A stretch of 64,000 nt of DNA from Chitinophaga varians (GCF_014529945.1 NZ_JACVFB010000007.1:434001-498000); one strand, 5' to 3'; shown: positions 1 through 9,504, counted from the first letter of the stretch. Notes: a model not told the origin generated them from the sequence alone. Made by a program: numbers and translations.

Positions 1-1
1 C

Positions 2-673
2 GACTTCACGCTTAACGCCGGTGACGTGATCACCATCACCTCCGGCCAGATACACCACGTCCGCCAGAACAAGGAGGCCAAAGGGTACCTGCTGGAATTT
101 ACCCTCGATTTTTTCTGTAAAGATGACAACGACATAGAACTGATTTTTCACAACGGCCTTTTCTGTCACTTCGCGATGAATGAAGTGATACCGGTCGGCC
201 ACGAGGTAGTGGCAACGCAGCTGGCACTCATACAGCAGGAAGTAGCGCAACAGCCCTATCAGTACCTGATCTCTGTGCACAGCCGCATCACGCTGATATT
301 GGTGGCCATCAACCGGGCCAAGGTGCAGCGGGGCGATGAGATCTGGAAACCCGATGCGCTGTTCCTTAAGTTCCTGGAAGCCGTACGGAACAATTTTGAG
401 CACAACTACCCGCTGAAGGAGCTGGCTTCGCTGCTCGGCACCACAGAAGCCAAACTCAATGAACTGGCCCGCCTGCATGCCGGCAAAACAGCCCAGAACG
501 TGATATACGGCCTCGTGACCTCTGAAGCCAAGCGGTTGCTGACCTACGGCGATCTTTCCGTGAAAGAAGTGGCGTATAAACTGGGCTTCAACGACCCTTT
601 CTATTTCTCCAATTTCTTTAAAAAACAGGCCCAATTATCTCCCAAACAATATAAAGAACAATACGCCCTGTAA
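2..673 (+). CDS. AraC-family transcriptional regulator (5' partial)
   Basis: The reading frame is open to the left edge of the window, so the true start lies upstream; the first internal candidate is a GTG at 26. The N-terminal part resembles the cupin-like sensing domain of AraC regulators (DVITITSGQIHHV, then a beta-rich stretch). The last ~100 residues are a double helix-turn-helix, with ELASLLGTTEAKLNELA as the first and VKEVAYKLGFNDPFYFSNFF as the second, the latter being the AraC signature. It probably binds DNA and senses an unknown small ligand. The DoxX and cupin genes just downstream on the same strand are plausible targets, but nothing in the sequence proves this. Confidence 0.9.
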   Translation, partial: DFTLNAGDVITITSGQIHHVRQNKEAKGYLLEFTLDFFCKDDNDIELIFHNGLFCHFAMNEVIPVGHEVVATQLALIQQEVAQQPYQYLISVHSRITLILVAINRAKVQRGDEIWKPDALFLKFLEAVRNNFEHNYPLKELASLLGTTEAKLNELARLHAGKTAQNVIYGLVTSEAKRLLTYGDLSVKEVAYKLGFNDPFYFSNFFKKQAQLSPKQYKEQYAL

Positions 674-755
674 ATATTACATGTTTTTTGCAGGATTCTC
701 TATTTTCTAACCCCTCCTGAAATGCCAACTTTGTACTGTCAAAAACAAACAGTAC

Positions 756-1175
756 ATGAAATCATATCAGGATATCGCCGCCTTACTGTTAAGGCTCTCA
801 CTGGGAACCGGGTTCCTGTCGGCCGTAGCCAGCAGGCTGGGGCTTTGGGGCAGTCGTTCCTCCGGCTGGCAAAGCTTTCTGCAATACACCGCGCAGGTCA
901 ATTCCTTTGCGCCGGCCCGCATCATTCCTACCATCGCCGTGGTAGCCACCATCGTGGAAGCTTCCCTGGGCATACTATTGCTGGCAGGCTTTAAAACACA
1001 GCTGGCGGCTTGTGCGGCCATGGCGCTCACGCTCCTCTTCGCAGCGGCCATGACCTATTCTTTCGGTCTGAAAGAGCCGCTGGATTATTCCGTATTCGCT
1101 TTCAGCGCCGGCGCTTTTATGCTGGCTACTCTCCCCGGCTATCGCTGGAGTATTGATCAATTATTAAATTCTTAA
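756..1175 (+). CDS. DoxX-family membrane protein
   Basis: A 139-residue protein with four hydrophobic segments and the DoxX-type opening (LLLRLSLGTGFLSAVASRLG), followed by TIVEASLGILLLAGFKTQLA, typical of small DoxX/DoxD inner-membrane proteins. The family is linked to redox or quinone-related functions, but the biochemical role is usually unknown. The stop codon is two bases before the start of the cupin gene at 1178, so the two are almost certainly co-transcribed. The ATG at 756 fits the family length. The overlapping frame from 722 has no recognisable domain and is treated as a shadow. Confidence 0.85.
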   Translation: MKSYQDIAALLLRLSLGTGFLSAVASRLGLWGSRSSGWQSFLQYTAQVNSFAPARIIPTIAVVATIVEASLGILLLAGFKTQLAACAAMALTLLFAAAMTYSFGLKEPLDYSVFAFSAGAFMLATLPGYRWSIDQLLNS

Positions 1176-1177
1176 TC

Positions 1178-1534
1178 ATGCATACAGATATTAACCACTA
1201 CATCACCCGCAGCATCCAGCAGGACTGGCAACCACTTGTTGAAAAAGGCATACACTATAAAGGCATCTTTGTGAAGTCATTGCGGTACGACGAAGAAAGC
1301 CAACGTTCCAAGACCATCTTATTGCGATTTGAACCGGGTGCTACTTATCCCTATCACAACCATCCTGCCGGCGAAGAGATTTTTGTGCTGAACGGAGAAG
1401 CAGTATTGGAACACGCCACACTGGCGGCCGGCGATTACCTGTACACACCGCCCGGATTCAAACATTCCGTTAGCAGTCCTGTCGGATGTACCCTGCTATT
1501 TGTTATTCCGGAAGAAGTAGAGATATTGGGTTAA
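1178..1534 (+). CDS. Cupin-domain protein (ChrR-like)
   Basis: A 118-residue single-domain cupin. The metal-binding motif is visible as YPYHNHPAGEEIFVLNGE (His, His, Glu) and the second motif as GDYLYTPPGFKHSVSSPVG, carrying the last His. The sequence resembles the small ChrR/anti-sigma type cupins and dioxygenase-like cupins; the substrate cannot be inferred. It starts two bases after the DoxX stop and is followed by an intrinsic terminator at 1546-1577, so it closes the short DoxX-cupin operon. Confidence 0.85.
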   Translation: MHTDINHYITRSIQQDWQPLVEKGIHYKGIFVKSLRYDEESQRSKTILLRFEPGATYPYHNHPAGEEIFVLNGEAVLEHATLAAGDYLYTPPGFKHSVSSPVGCTLLFVIPEEVEILG

Positions 1535-1545
1535 CCGTTATCATC

Positions 1546-1577
1546 ATGCCCTGGCCACTATCGCCGGGGCATTTTTA
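1546..1577 (+). terminator. Intrinsic terminator after the cupin gene
   Basis: A 10-bp stem (ATGCCCTGGC at 1546-1555 against GCCGGGGCAT at 1563-1572, one G-T pair) with a 7-base loop is followed by TTTTA. It ends the plus-strand DoxX-cupin transcript and touches the stop codon of the convergent gene at 1575. Confidence 0.75.
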
Positions 1578-1826
1578 TGATCTGTGATGAACAGCTTCAA
1601 AAGCCGCTTTTGTATACGGCGGTTCCATCTTAAAACGATATACATGTACGATCTGTTCTTCGCCTGAAGAGAGGTCGTACAACGTCATGGCGTAAGCCCC
1701 GTTTTCGTCTGACCAGTCATATTGTAATACTTGCCGGAGTAATGTTTCTACCTCCAGTGTGGAATTGCAAACAGCGGTATAGAGCATTGTTTGTTCGGGC
1801 CCTCTGAAGTCGATCCTGTATTTCAT
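1575..1826 (-). CDS. Small conserved-looking hypothetical protein
   Basis: An 83-residue ORF starting with ATG at 1826. It has no signal peptide or membrane segment and is rich in acidic and aromatic residues (RIDFRGPEQTMLY, LQYDWSDENGAYAMTLYD), suggesting a small soluble alpha/beta protein. I do not recognise the family. It is transcribed alone and convergent with the cupin gene. Codon use is like that of its neighbours, which supports a real gene. Confidence 0.55.
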   Translation of the reverse strand: MKYRIDFRGPEQTMLYTAVCNSTLEVETLLRQVLQYDWSDENGAYAMTLYDLSSGEEQIVHVYRFKMEPPYTKAAFEAVHHRS

Positions 1827-2071
1827 GTTCGCCTATTGGAAGTTCAAATCTGTATTGCAGATTCTCTGATTTTTTATTAAATTGCACAGATTGCTACCTT
1901 AAAGATAGGGAATCTTTCCTTACGGCACACGTTGCTTATTCATTTTGTTCACACCCGCTCTCTCCTGATTATTTTATTCATTACTGTAGTGCATCACTAT
2001 CGCGTCCGTTTTCTTGGTAACTTCCGTGTTACAGGAAACCCGATTTGATTAACCTCTTAACCATTCTTTCT

Positions 2072-3280
2072 ATGGAGAAGAACCGCCCCCCTGTTGTCCC
2101 GACCTATTTTCATAGTCTGGATGCTTTCAGGGGCATCGCGGCTGTGATTGTCGTCCTCTTTCATTGGCAAATGTTTTTTTATCCTGACGATGTATTTACA
2201 CCCGGCGGTGAACTAAACGCTTCGCTACCTTTCTATTCAACGTTATCCATTTTCTATACCCATGGAATGGTATCGGTAGATATTTTCTTTCAGCTCTCCG
2301 GTTTTATCTTCTTCTGGTTGTATGCTGATTCTATCGCTGTCGGTAAAACGAGTTTCAGAAAATTCTCTATTTACCGTATATCCAGATTATACCCGCTACA
2401 TTTCGTCACACTGCTAGCGGTGGCCGTTTTACAGGTATTCATGTTACAGCGGATGGGTCATTACTTTGTGATCCAATATAATGACGCCTATCACTTTTTT
2501 CTGAATCTTCTCTTCATACAAAACTGGGGATTTGAAACAGGACCATCTTTTAATGCGCCTTCCTGGTCTGTATCTGTAGAAATATTTCTTTACCTGCTGT
2601 TTTTTCTGATTTGTAAGATGAAATGGCATACCAACAAAGCACTGTTGCTGCTGCTAATCCCTGCTGGCGCACTGATGCAGCACTTTACCATGCTTGTGGG
2701 GAAGGGTGTGTTTTCGTTTTTTCTGGGAGCGCTATTGTATTATATCTTCCGTTATCTTCTTCAGCGCAAAAACATTCGGACCTGTTTCCGGGTTATCAGC
2801 ATAGTCACGATCGTTCTCTGGACGGTGGTCATCGTATCTTACTATTACTATCCTTTCCTGCAACAGGCATGGATGAACAACATCGGCAGATTACGCCCTG
2901 GTCTCAGCGCAGAGCAATCCGCTGCCGCATATGGTGTTGTCAGGAATCTGTTGTTCAGGATCACGGTAGCGCCCTGTACGATATTGTCTCTGGTGTTGCT
3001 GGAAACTGTATGGAGGCCCTTTCACCATCACTGGTCTATTCTTGGTAACTGCAGCTATGCAATTTACCTGCTGCATTTTCCACTGCAGATAGCTACGGTG
3101 TTAACCATGCAACAGCTGCATCTCGACCGGCGTTTGCTGCTCACTCCATGGACAATGATTGCTTTTATCAGCATGGTGATCCTTCTCAGCCTGGCCGTTT
3201 ACTATTATTTTGAACAGCCTGCGCAGGACAAAATCAGACAGGCCACGCTTTCCCGGCGGAAAGGCATATTGGCATCCTGA
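2072..3280 (+). CDS. Acyltransferase 3 family membrane protein
   Basis: A 402-residue polytopic membrane protein opening with the acyltransferase-3 signature SLDAFRGIAAVIVVLFHW, whose His is the usual catalytic-motif residue. Later come YRISRLYPLHFVTLL and WSVSVEIFLYLLF, both typical of OafA/NodX-like O-acetyltransferases. About ten hydrophobic helices are visible. The ATG at 2072 is preferred over the TTG nine codons upstream. It lies just before the exopolysaccharide export genes, so it probably acetylates the polymer or its lipid-linked precursor. That role is inferred from context. Confidence 0.88.
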   Translation: MEKNRPPVVPTYFHSLDAFRGIAAVIVVLFHWQMFFYPDDVFTPGGELNASLPFYSTLSIFYTHGMVSVDIFFQLSGFIFFWLYADSIAVGKTSFRKFSIYRISRLYPLHFVTLLAVAVLQVFMLQRMGHYFVIQYNDAYHFFLNLLFIQNWGFETGPSFNAPSWSVSVEIFLYLLFFLICKMKWHTNKALLLLLIPAGALMQHFTMLVGKGVFSFFLGALLYYIFRYLLQRKNIRTCFRVISIVTIVLWTVVIVSYYYYPFLQQAWMNNIGRLRPGLSAEQSAAAYGVVRNLLFRITVAPCTILSLVLLETVWRPFHHHWSILGNCSYAIYLLHFPLQIATVLTMQQLHLDRRLLLTPWTMIAFISMVILLSLAVYYYFEQPAQDKIRQATLSRRKGILAS

Positions 3281-3365
3281 AGTTTATGCATGCCTCCAGT
3301 GAAAAGCACTGAATGGCTCCGATATAATAATCCGTAGTTCACATTTAAAAGCATCAGGTACCCGT

Positions 3366-4124
3366 ATGCAGTCATTTCGTATGACCTTGCTGATCCTGGC
3401 CCTTTGGATGGCAGGATGCACCGGCAGCAAGAAGATAACTTACTTCAACGACATAGCTGCCACTACCGGCCACGCCTCCGTTGCACGGTATCCACAGCTG
3501 AGAATCCAATCGGGAGATGTCTTACAGATTATCGTCAGCACCCCGGACAAGGATGTCACACAACTCCTCAATCCTAATATCCCTGGCACTCCCGGCCCGT
3601 CGGGAACCGGTATAGATCAGGGATACCTGGTAGACAGCGCCGGATATATCCGGATGCCCATCGCAGGCAGGTTGTTTGTCAGAAATAAAACCACCGCGGG
3701 GATCGATGAGCTGGTGACAACCGAACTATCGAAGACGCTGAAAAACGTGTATGTGTCCACACGCATGGTCAGCTTCAGGGTCTCGGTGCTCGGGGATGTG
3801 GCTCACCCCGGCTCCTTCAGGGTAGGCGCCGAAAGAACCTCCATCCTCGATGCGCTTAGCATGGCAGGCGATATGAACACCACTGCCGACAGGAAAGATG
3901 TAATGGTCATCCGTGAAATAGACGGCGTGAGATATTACACGTCACTCAACCTGAACGACAGTAAAACAATGAGCTCACCGTACTTCTATCTGGCCAATAA
4001 CGACGTGGTGTACATTAAACCCGGTTCGGGCAAACAATTCCCTACGTCGAAACTGGTACAGCTGCTGCCTGTTATACTTAGTGCCATTTCGCTGGCGACT
4101 ACCATTATTCTTCTTAGTAAATGA
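3366..4124 (+). CDS. Polysaccharide export lipoprotein (OPX/Wza-like)
   Basis: A 252-residue protein with a lipoprotein signal peptide (LALWMAGC, acylated Cys at residue 18). It then has a Poly_export/SLBB arrangement: a domain around LRIQSGDVLQIIVSTPDKD followed by VSVLGDVAHPGSFRVGAERTS. A C-terminal hydrophobic segment (LLPVILSAISLATTIILL) is common in Bacteroidota OPX proteins. It forms the outer-membrane or periplasmic part of the export conduit and pairs with the Wzc-like protein 11 bases downstream. It is shorter than E. coli Wza (~380 residues), as is usual in this phylum. Confidence 0.9.
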   Translation: MQSFRMTLLILALWMAGCTGSKKITYFNDIAATTGHASVARYPQLRIQSGDVLQIIVSTPDKDVTQLLNPNIPGTPGPSGTGIDQGYLVDSAGYIRMPIAGRLFVRNKTTAGIDELVTTELSKTLKNVYVSTRMVSFRVSVLGDVAHPGSFRVGAERTSILDALSMAGDMNTTADRKDVMVIREIDGVRYYTSLNLNDSKTMSSPYFYLANNDVVYIKPGSGKQFPTSKLVQLLPVILSAISLATTIILLSK

Positions 4125-4135
4125 AATAAAGTACC

Positions 4136-6496
4136 ATGGCACCGCTCAAAGCAATTCACAATCGGCCGGCCGCCATTGACATCGGCGACCTGTTCAGGAA
4201 AATGCTCTTCCACTGGCCCTTATACCTGCTGGCCATTCTGTTGGCCATAGCAGCGGGATGGGCCTACCTGCGGTATACACCGCCCTCCTTTATGTCGTCG
4301 GCACGCCTCTACCTGAAAGATGAAAAAAAAGGTAACGGCGAAGAAACAGATGTGCTGAAATCCCTTTCCCTGCTGGGCAGCGGCAAAAACATGGAAAACG
4401 AAATGGAAGTGCTGCACTCCCCTATCCTGCTGCAACGCGTTATCAGCAGCAATCATTTCAACGTCCGCTATTTTAGCCCCCATCACCTGCAGGACAAAGA
4501 ATGGTATCCGAAATCACCTATCGTGATTCAAGTGCTGAGCGACAGCACCCGCACCGGCAATTATACTTTCGACGTGTCCCGCATCCGGCAGGACTTTGAC
4601 GTGAAAGCACGCATGGGCAAAGACAAACGTACTGTACACTTTACGGTGGGACCCAACATCCCTTTTTCCTTCGGGAAAGATACCTTCGCCCTGCAAGCCG
4701 GTCCGCTCTCCTTTGCTGAATCAGGCACCTGCCGCATCGAAGTGGATTCCGCAATAGAACTGGCCTACAAATCCGTTGACGATATCACCACGGCGCTCGT
4801 TAACCGCGACGCCACGGTGATCGTGATCACCTATAAAGACCCTGTGGCAAGGCGGAGCGCCGATTTCCTCAACGCACTGCTGGATGAATACAACGACTAT
4901 ACCCTCAGCGATAAAAATAAAGCCGGCGTAAAAACCATCCATTTCCTCAACACCCGCATCGACTCCCTCAAAGAAGAACTGGGACTGCTGGAACGCTCGG
5001 AAGAACAATTTAAGGTACAACGCGGCATCACCGACATCGACGCCAGTTCCAAGCTGGCACTGGAACAGGTGAAAGACGCAGACATCAAACTGAACGAAGC
5101 CAATCTGCAACTGGCGGTGATGGACCAGGTAGAAGAATACATCAATACCCCCGATAACCGCACGCCGTTCACGCCACTCACCGGCACGGTCGACCAAACA
5201 CTGACAGGCATGATCAACCGCTATGAGGAAGCCCTGCGCGAGCAACGGAAACTATCGCTCGCGGTGCAGCCCTCCAGTTTCCTCATGCAAAACGTGGAGT
5301 CACAGGTGACCGCCGCCCGCAGCACCATCCACGACTACATCAGCGGATACCGCCGCAATGCAGGTGTGGCACAACACGCCACCCAACAAAAAGTAAATGC
5401 CATTCAGGGCAAAATAGCGAGTATCCCCTCCTACGCACGGGAATATGTCAATATCAAAAGACAACAAAGCGTGAAGGAAAACCTCTACCTCTATCTGCTG
5501 AAGAAAAAAGAAGAAGCTTCCGTCACCAACGCCAGTAACGTGATAGATAACAAAGTCATTGCACCGGCCTTTGTACCGGAGAAACCCGTAACACCCAAAA
5601 AACCATTTATCTTCATCAGCTTCGTGGTACTGGCGGTAGTCGCCGTCAGCATCTATGTATACATCAAATACTTCCTCAATCCGCGAATACTCAGCCGCAA
5701 GGAAATTGAACAGGTATTTAACCTGCCGGTGATCGCCGAAGTCTTCCAGCAAACGGAAGGCGCACGCGACTTTTCTCTCAATAACCATGCGGTACTTACG
5801 GAACAGATTTTTAATCTCCGTACCAACCTCCGCTTCCTGCTGGCCGACCACAAAGGTCCCGCCACGGTGATGCTGACCTCCAGCATTTCCGGAGAAGGCA
5901 AAACATTCCTGTCGGCCCACCTCGCCAATTCCCTCACGGTGAATAACAAAAAGGTGGTGCTGCTGGAAATGGACCTGCGCAAACCCAAGCTGTCCAACTT
6001 CTTCGGCATGGACCACAAAAACGGCATCACCAACTATCTCGTTGGCAACAGGTCCATCGATGATATCATCCGGGAGGTACCAGGGACCAACAACCTGTAC
6101 ATCGTCTCCGCCGGACCGATACCCCCTAATCCGATTGAACTGATAGAAAGTCCGCGGATGGCCAGCTTACTGGCAGAGCTCAAAAACAGGTTCGACTATA
6201 TCATCATCGACACCTCTCCGGTAGGCATCGTATCAGACGCTAAAAGCATTGCCACTTACGTGGACTGCACCCTGTTTGCCATCCGGTACAACTATACCCA
6301 CAAAGCAAGACTGATAGCCATGGAAGAAAGCATGAAAGAAACGTTTTTCAGGAAGAAAGGACTCATATTCAACGGTATTGTTCAGGACACTTTTTATCCA
6401 TACTACTATTACGGTAAATATTCGTACGATGAAAGAAAAACCCGTAAAGGCAGCTGGATGACCATCTTCAAAAAAACAGCCAAACGAATTGCGTAA
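4136..6496 (+). CDS. Wzc-like polysaccharide co-polymerase and tyrosine kinase
   Basis: A 786-residue PCP-2a/BY-kinase. The N-terminal Wzz-type membrane segment lies at about 25-50. A long periplasmic coiled-coil region precedes the second membrane helix (~505-530, FIFISFVVLAVVAVSIYVY). The cytoplasmic kinase has Walker A (TSSISGEGKTFLSAHLA, ~580), Walker A' (EMDLRKPKL, ~612) and Walker B (YIIIDTSPVG). Near the C terminus is an autophosphorylation tyrosine cluster (YPYYYYGKYSYDE, ~754). It controls polymer length and export together with the OPX protein. The flippase start overlaps its last codons by 8 bases. Confidence 0.93.
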   Translation: MAPLKAIHNRPAAIDIGDLFRKMLFHWPLYLLAILLAIAAGWAYLRYTPPSFMSSARLYLKDEKKGNGEETDVLKSLSLLGSGKNMENEMEVLHSPILLQRVISSNHFNVRYFSPHHLQDKEWYPKSPIVIQVLSDSTRTGNYTFDVSRIRQDFDVKARMGKDKRTVHFTVGPNIPFSFGKDTFALQAGPLSFAESGTCRIEVDSAIELAYKSVDDITTALVNRDATVIVITYKDPVARRSADFLNALLDEYNDYTLSDKNKAGVKTIHFLNTRIDSLKEELGLLERSEEQFKVQRGITDIDASSKLALEQVKDADIKLNEANLQLAVMDQVEEYINTPDNRTPFTPLTGTVDQTLTGMINRYEEALREQRKLSLAVQPSSFLMQNVESQVTAARSTIHDYISGYRRNAGVAQHATQQKVNAIQGKIASIPSYAREYVNIKRQQSVKENLYLYLLKKKEEASVTNASNVIDNKVIAPAFVPEKPVTPKKPFIFISFVVLAVVAVSIYVYIKYFLNPRILSRKEIEQVFNLPVIAEVFQQTEGARDFSLNNHAVLTEQIFNLRTNLRFLLADHKGPATVMLTSSISGEGKTFLSAHLANSLTVNNKKVVLLEMDLRKPKLSNFFGMDHKNGITNYLVGNRSIDDIIREVPGTNNLYIVSAGPIPPNPIELIESPRMASLLAELKNRFDYIIIDTSPVGIVSDAKSIATYVDCTLFAIRYNYTHKARLIAMEESMKETFFRKKGLIFNGIVQDTFYPYYYYGKYSYDERKTRKGSWMTIFKKTAKRIA

Positions 6497-7838
6497 AGTA
6501 TTTGAAAACAGCAGCTGGCTGCTGATCGACAAAATCAGTAAGCTCTTCCCGGGCATACTGGTGCTGGCCCTGATGGCCCGGCACCTTGGCCCCCGTGTGT
6601 TTGGCATCTGGAACTATACCATTGCCTTCAGCACCATCATGGCCAGCATCGCCGTGTTGGGAATGGACAAGCTGGTGATCAAAGAACTGATGGCCGCCGA
6701 AGAAAACCATTCGCGCATTGTCAGCACCATTGCATTTATGCGGCTCACAGCAGCGCTGGCCTGTATGCTCCTCAGCATCTTCCTGGTCCACCTGATGAAC
6801 CCCGGACCGGTATATCTGCTGTGTATTATCTTCTCTTCCTTTACCGTACTGTTGCAGTCGTTTGACGTCATGGATGGTTTTTATCAGGTCAATAACAGCC
6901 TGAAAACCGTGATCGTACCCAAGGTGACGGTGTTCCTGCTTTTCTGCGCCATCAAATGCGTGGCTATCTTCTGCAACGCGACGCTGCCCGTTTTTCTCTG
7001 GATCACGCTACTGGAGCTCGTCACCACTTATGTATGGATACTGGGGAAATACAGCCTGCAATTCAGTCCTCCTTCGCTGCGACTGGTGAGCCGGCGTATG
7101 GCGTGGCGACTGCTGGGCGACAGCTGGGTGCTCATTATGGCGAACCTGGTGGTGGTGCTGTTCATGAAGGTAGACAACATATTGCTGAACATCCTGGCCA
7201 CGCCGGAAGAACTAGGCAATTATGTGGTAGCGGTGCGTATTTCGGAATTGTGGTATGCCCTTCCTACCGTGGTGTCTACCGCCATGCTGCCGATGTTGTT
7301 CCGCAAAAAAGAAGAAGACCAGGGCGCTTATCTGCAAACACTGGGCAGATGGTTGCGTATCTCCTGCTTCATCAGTCTGTCGCTGGCCATCGTCATCAGC
7401 CTCTCGGCCGGTATGCTGATACAGCTGTTGTACGGCTCCGCCTACGCTACCGCGGCAGGCATCCTCCGCATCCATATCTGGTCCGCCATACCGGTATTCC
7501 TGATGATGGTGGTGGTGCAATATCTTTTTGTGGAAGGAAAATTCAAACTATACCTGTATGGAAATATGGTCGGCCTGGTCCTGAACGTCGCCATCAACTT
7601 AGTGCTGATACCGCATACCGGCGGGAAAGGCGCCGCCATTGCCACGGTGGCGGCCTATTTCAGTGTATACCTGATGATGGTGGCGCTGGACAAAAGCGGT
7701 CAGGCGTGGTTTCTCACCCGGGAAATGATTCATCCCGTAAGGATATATACCGATATAGCAGACATAAGTCATATCCTGCGCAAATCATGGAGCAACTATT
7801 TGTTTACAGGTTCCCGCAAATCAATTACCCATGAGTAA
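6489..7838 (+). CDS. Wzx-type oligosaccharide flippase
   Basis: A 449-residue MATE/MVF-superfamily polysaccharide flippase with about 12 to 14 hydrophobic helices. Its opening (SSWLLIDKISKLFPGILVLA, then ARHLGPRVFGIWNYT) is typical of O-antigen and teichoic-acid flippases. It moves undecaprenyl-linked repeat units across the inner membrane. The start used is a TTG at 6489. An in-frame stop just upstream and the absence of an ATG before the first helix leave little alternative. It overlaps both neighbours, by 8 bases each, indicating translational coupling within the exopolysaccharide operon. Confidence 0.9.
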   Translation: MRKVFENSSWLLIDKISKLFPGILVLALMARHLGPRVFGIWNYTIAFSTIMASIAVLGMDKLVIKELMAAEENHSRIVSTIAFMRLTAALACMLLSIFLVHLMNPGPVYLLCIIFSSFTVLLQSFDVMDGFYQVNNSLKTVIVPKVTVFLLFCAIKCVAIFCNATLPVFLWITLLELVTTYVWILGKYSLQFSPPSLRLVSRRMAWRLLGDSWVLIMANLVVVLFMKVDNILLNILATPEELGNYVVAVRISELWYALPTVVSTAMLPMLFRKKEEDQGAYLQTLGRWLRISCFISLSLAIVISLSAGMLIQLLYGSAYATAAGILRIHIWSAIPVFLMMVVVQYLFVEGKFKLYLYGNMVGLVLNVAINLVLIPHTGGKGAAIATVAAYFSVYLMMVALDKSGQAWFLTREMIHPVRIYTDIADISHILRKSWSNYLFTGSRKSITHE

Positions 7839-8538
7839 GGTAAAAAATATGATCAAGAAGATCCTGGCTGCCCTGTTCCCACGTATCCGATACGGGGTGA
7901 TGGCCTACAGTTCAGAGGGAGAAGACCTTATCCTCCGCCGCATCTTTGGCAGAAAACACAAGGGCGTATATGTGGATGTAGGCGCCCATCATCCATTTCG
8001 TTTTTCCAATACCTACCTGTTTTACAAAAAGAACTGGCGGGGTATCAATATAGACCCGCAGCCCGGCATGCAGGCGCTGTTCAATAAGTACCGGCCTCAT
8101 GACACGAACCTGGAAATGGGCGTTTCCGGCATACCGCAGGAGCTGACTTACGCCATTTTCAATGAACCGGCACTCAATACCTTTTCCGCAGAAAGGGTAC
8201 AGGAATATACCCAGAAACCAGACTATCAGGTGATTGACAGGAAGACGGTAAAAACCGCTCCACTGGCCGATATACTGGACCGTTACCTTCCTGCCGGCAC
8301 ATCGATCGATTTTATCAGCATCGATGTGGAAGGCATGGACCTCGAAGTGCTCCGCTCCAACAACTGGGACAAATACCGGCCGTCTTACGTGCTCGTGGAA
8401 TCACAGCCGTATGACATAGAAAAGGAAGACAGTGAAGTACTCAGTTTTATGCGGGAGATGGGATACAGCATTTTCGCCAAAACCTGCTACACCTATTTTT
8501 TTAAAAACAACCGGTTAAACGGTACTGAATGGTTATGA
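7831..8538 (+). CDS. FkbM-family methyltransferase 1
   Basis: A 235-residue SAM-dependent methyltransferase of the FkbM type. The SAM-binding loop is VYVDVGAHHPFRFSNT and the family signature FISIDVEGMDLEVLRS is clear near residue 160. The gene overlaps the flippase by 8 bases (ATGAGTAA) and the next glycosyltransferase by 10. FkbM enzymes in polysaccharide loci are believed to O-methylate sugars, but the acceptor here is unknown. It is one of three FkbM genes in this locus and the most divergent by eye from that at 12030. Confidence 0.88.
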   Translation: MSKVKNMIKKILAALFPRIRYGVMAYSSEGEDLILRRIFGRKHKGVYVDVGAHHPFRFSNTYLFYKKNWRGINIDPQPGMQALFNKYRPHDTNLEMGVSGIPQELTYAIFNEPALNTFSAERVQEYTQKPDYQVIDRKTVKTAPLADILDRYLPAGTSIDFISIDVEGMDLEVLRSNNWDKYRPSYVLVESQPYDIEKEDSEVLSFMREMGYSIFAKTCYTYFFKNNRLNGTEWL

Positions 8539-9485
8539 TGCAAACCCCTGTCTTGATATTGATCTTTAACCGGCCCGACAAGGTGCAGCAATTGATGGAC
8601 CACCTGCGCGGGCAGAGACCGGCCCATTTGTACATCGCGGCTGACGGCCCCCGTGCAGACCGGCCCGGCGAAACCCTGCAGTGCCAGGCAACGCGGCAGA
8701 CTGCTATATCTGCCATCGACTGGCCCTGTGACGTGAAGACACTCTTCCGCTCACACAACCTCGGTTGTGGCAAGGCGGTGAGCAGTGCTATCGACTGGTT
8801 TTTTGAACACACTCCGGAAGGTATTATCCTGGAAGATGACTGCCTGCCAGACCCTACTTTTTTTGCTTTCTGCACTGCCATGTTACAGCACTACCGTAAC
8901 GATGCTTCGGTGATGCATATCAACGGCAGCAATTTTCAGTTTGGACAGCGCCGGGGACCGGCTTCCTATTACTACTCCCGCTTTGCCCACGTATGGGGCT
9001 GGGCATCCTGGCGACGGGCGTGGCAGCAGTATGACTTTACGCTGGAACGTTATCGGGGGCTATCTTCCGAAGGACTTAGCACCATGCTGAAACATGACAT
9101 GAAAGCCGTTTGTAATCAACAGCTCGACACCTGGGACGTACAATGGTTCCTCAGCGTCTGGTTTAACCAGGGCTGGACGATCACGCCTAATGTCAGTCTC
9201 GTTCGGAACACCGGTTACGGTAGCGCCTCTACGCACACATTACGCGAACCCCGGTGGTTCAGGAAAATAAATTACGGGCAGCTGCCTGTCATCATACATC
9301 CGGCAGAGCGCCACCTCGACGAAGCAGCCGATCAGTATGCCGCTGCGGTGATGTATTCGCCGAGCCGCTGGTATACTGCCATGCGCAGCATGATCAAAGG
9401 CAATCCCATGCTCTTCCGGCTCTACCAGCGACTGATGATTAAAAACAAAGCACAAAAATCAAAAAATATCCAAATAACCCAATAA
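8529..9485 (+). CDS. Glycosyltransferase family 2-like protein
   Basis: A 318-residue GT-A fold protein. The N terminus (PVLILIFNRPDKVQQLM) is the nucleotide-sugar binding strand and GIILEDDCLPDPTFF contains the DxD-like EDD motif. Downstream, FAHVWGWASWRRAWQQYD is a marker of a Bacteroidota subgroup of hemolytic-protein/sugar-transferase-like GT2 enzymes. The ATG at 8529 overlaps the FkbM stop; the nearby ATGs at 8535 and 8538 are alternatives. It probably adds one sugar of the exopolysaccharide repeat unit on the cytoplasmic face. Its last codons lie in an 8-bp tandem repeat. Confidence 0.85.
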   Translation: MVMMQTPVLILIFNRPDKVQQLMDHLRGQRPAHLYIAADGPRADRPGETLQCQATRQTAISAIDWPCDVKTLFRSHNLGCGKAVSSAIDWFFEHTPEGIILEDDCLPDPTFFAFCTAMLQHYRNDASVMHINGSNFQFGQRRGPASYYYSRFAHVWGWASWRRAWQQYDFTLERYRGLSSEGLSTMLKHDMKAVCNQQLDTWDVQWFLSVWFNQGWTITPNVSLVRNTGYGSASTHTLREPRWFRKINYGQLPVIIHPAERHLDEAADQYAAAVMYSPSRWYTAMRSMIKGNPMLFRLYQRLMIKNKAQKSKNIQITQ

Positions 9486-9504
9486 CTAAATAACTAAATA
9501 ACAA
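9473..9504 (+). repeat. Four copies of an 8-bp tandem repeat at a gene junction
   Basis: AATAACCC, AATAACTA, AATAACTA and AATAACAA follow each other without a gap. The array supplies the last codons and stop of the glycosyltransferase (stop 9483-9485) and runs up to the ATG of the polymerase-like gene at 9504. A gain or loss of one unit would change the junction spacing by 8 bases. Confidence 0.75.

Noticed and set aside
5300..6016. Long antisense ORFs under the Wzc-like gene
   Set aside because: Composition is that of a mirrored frame with no domain; shadow of the real gene.
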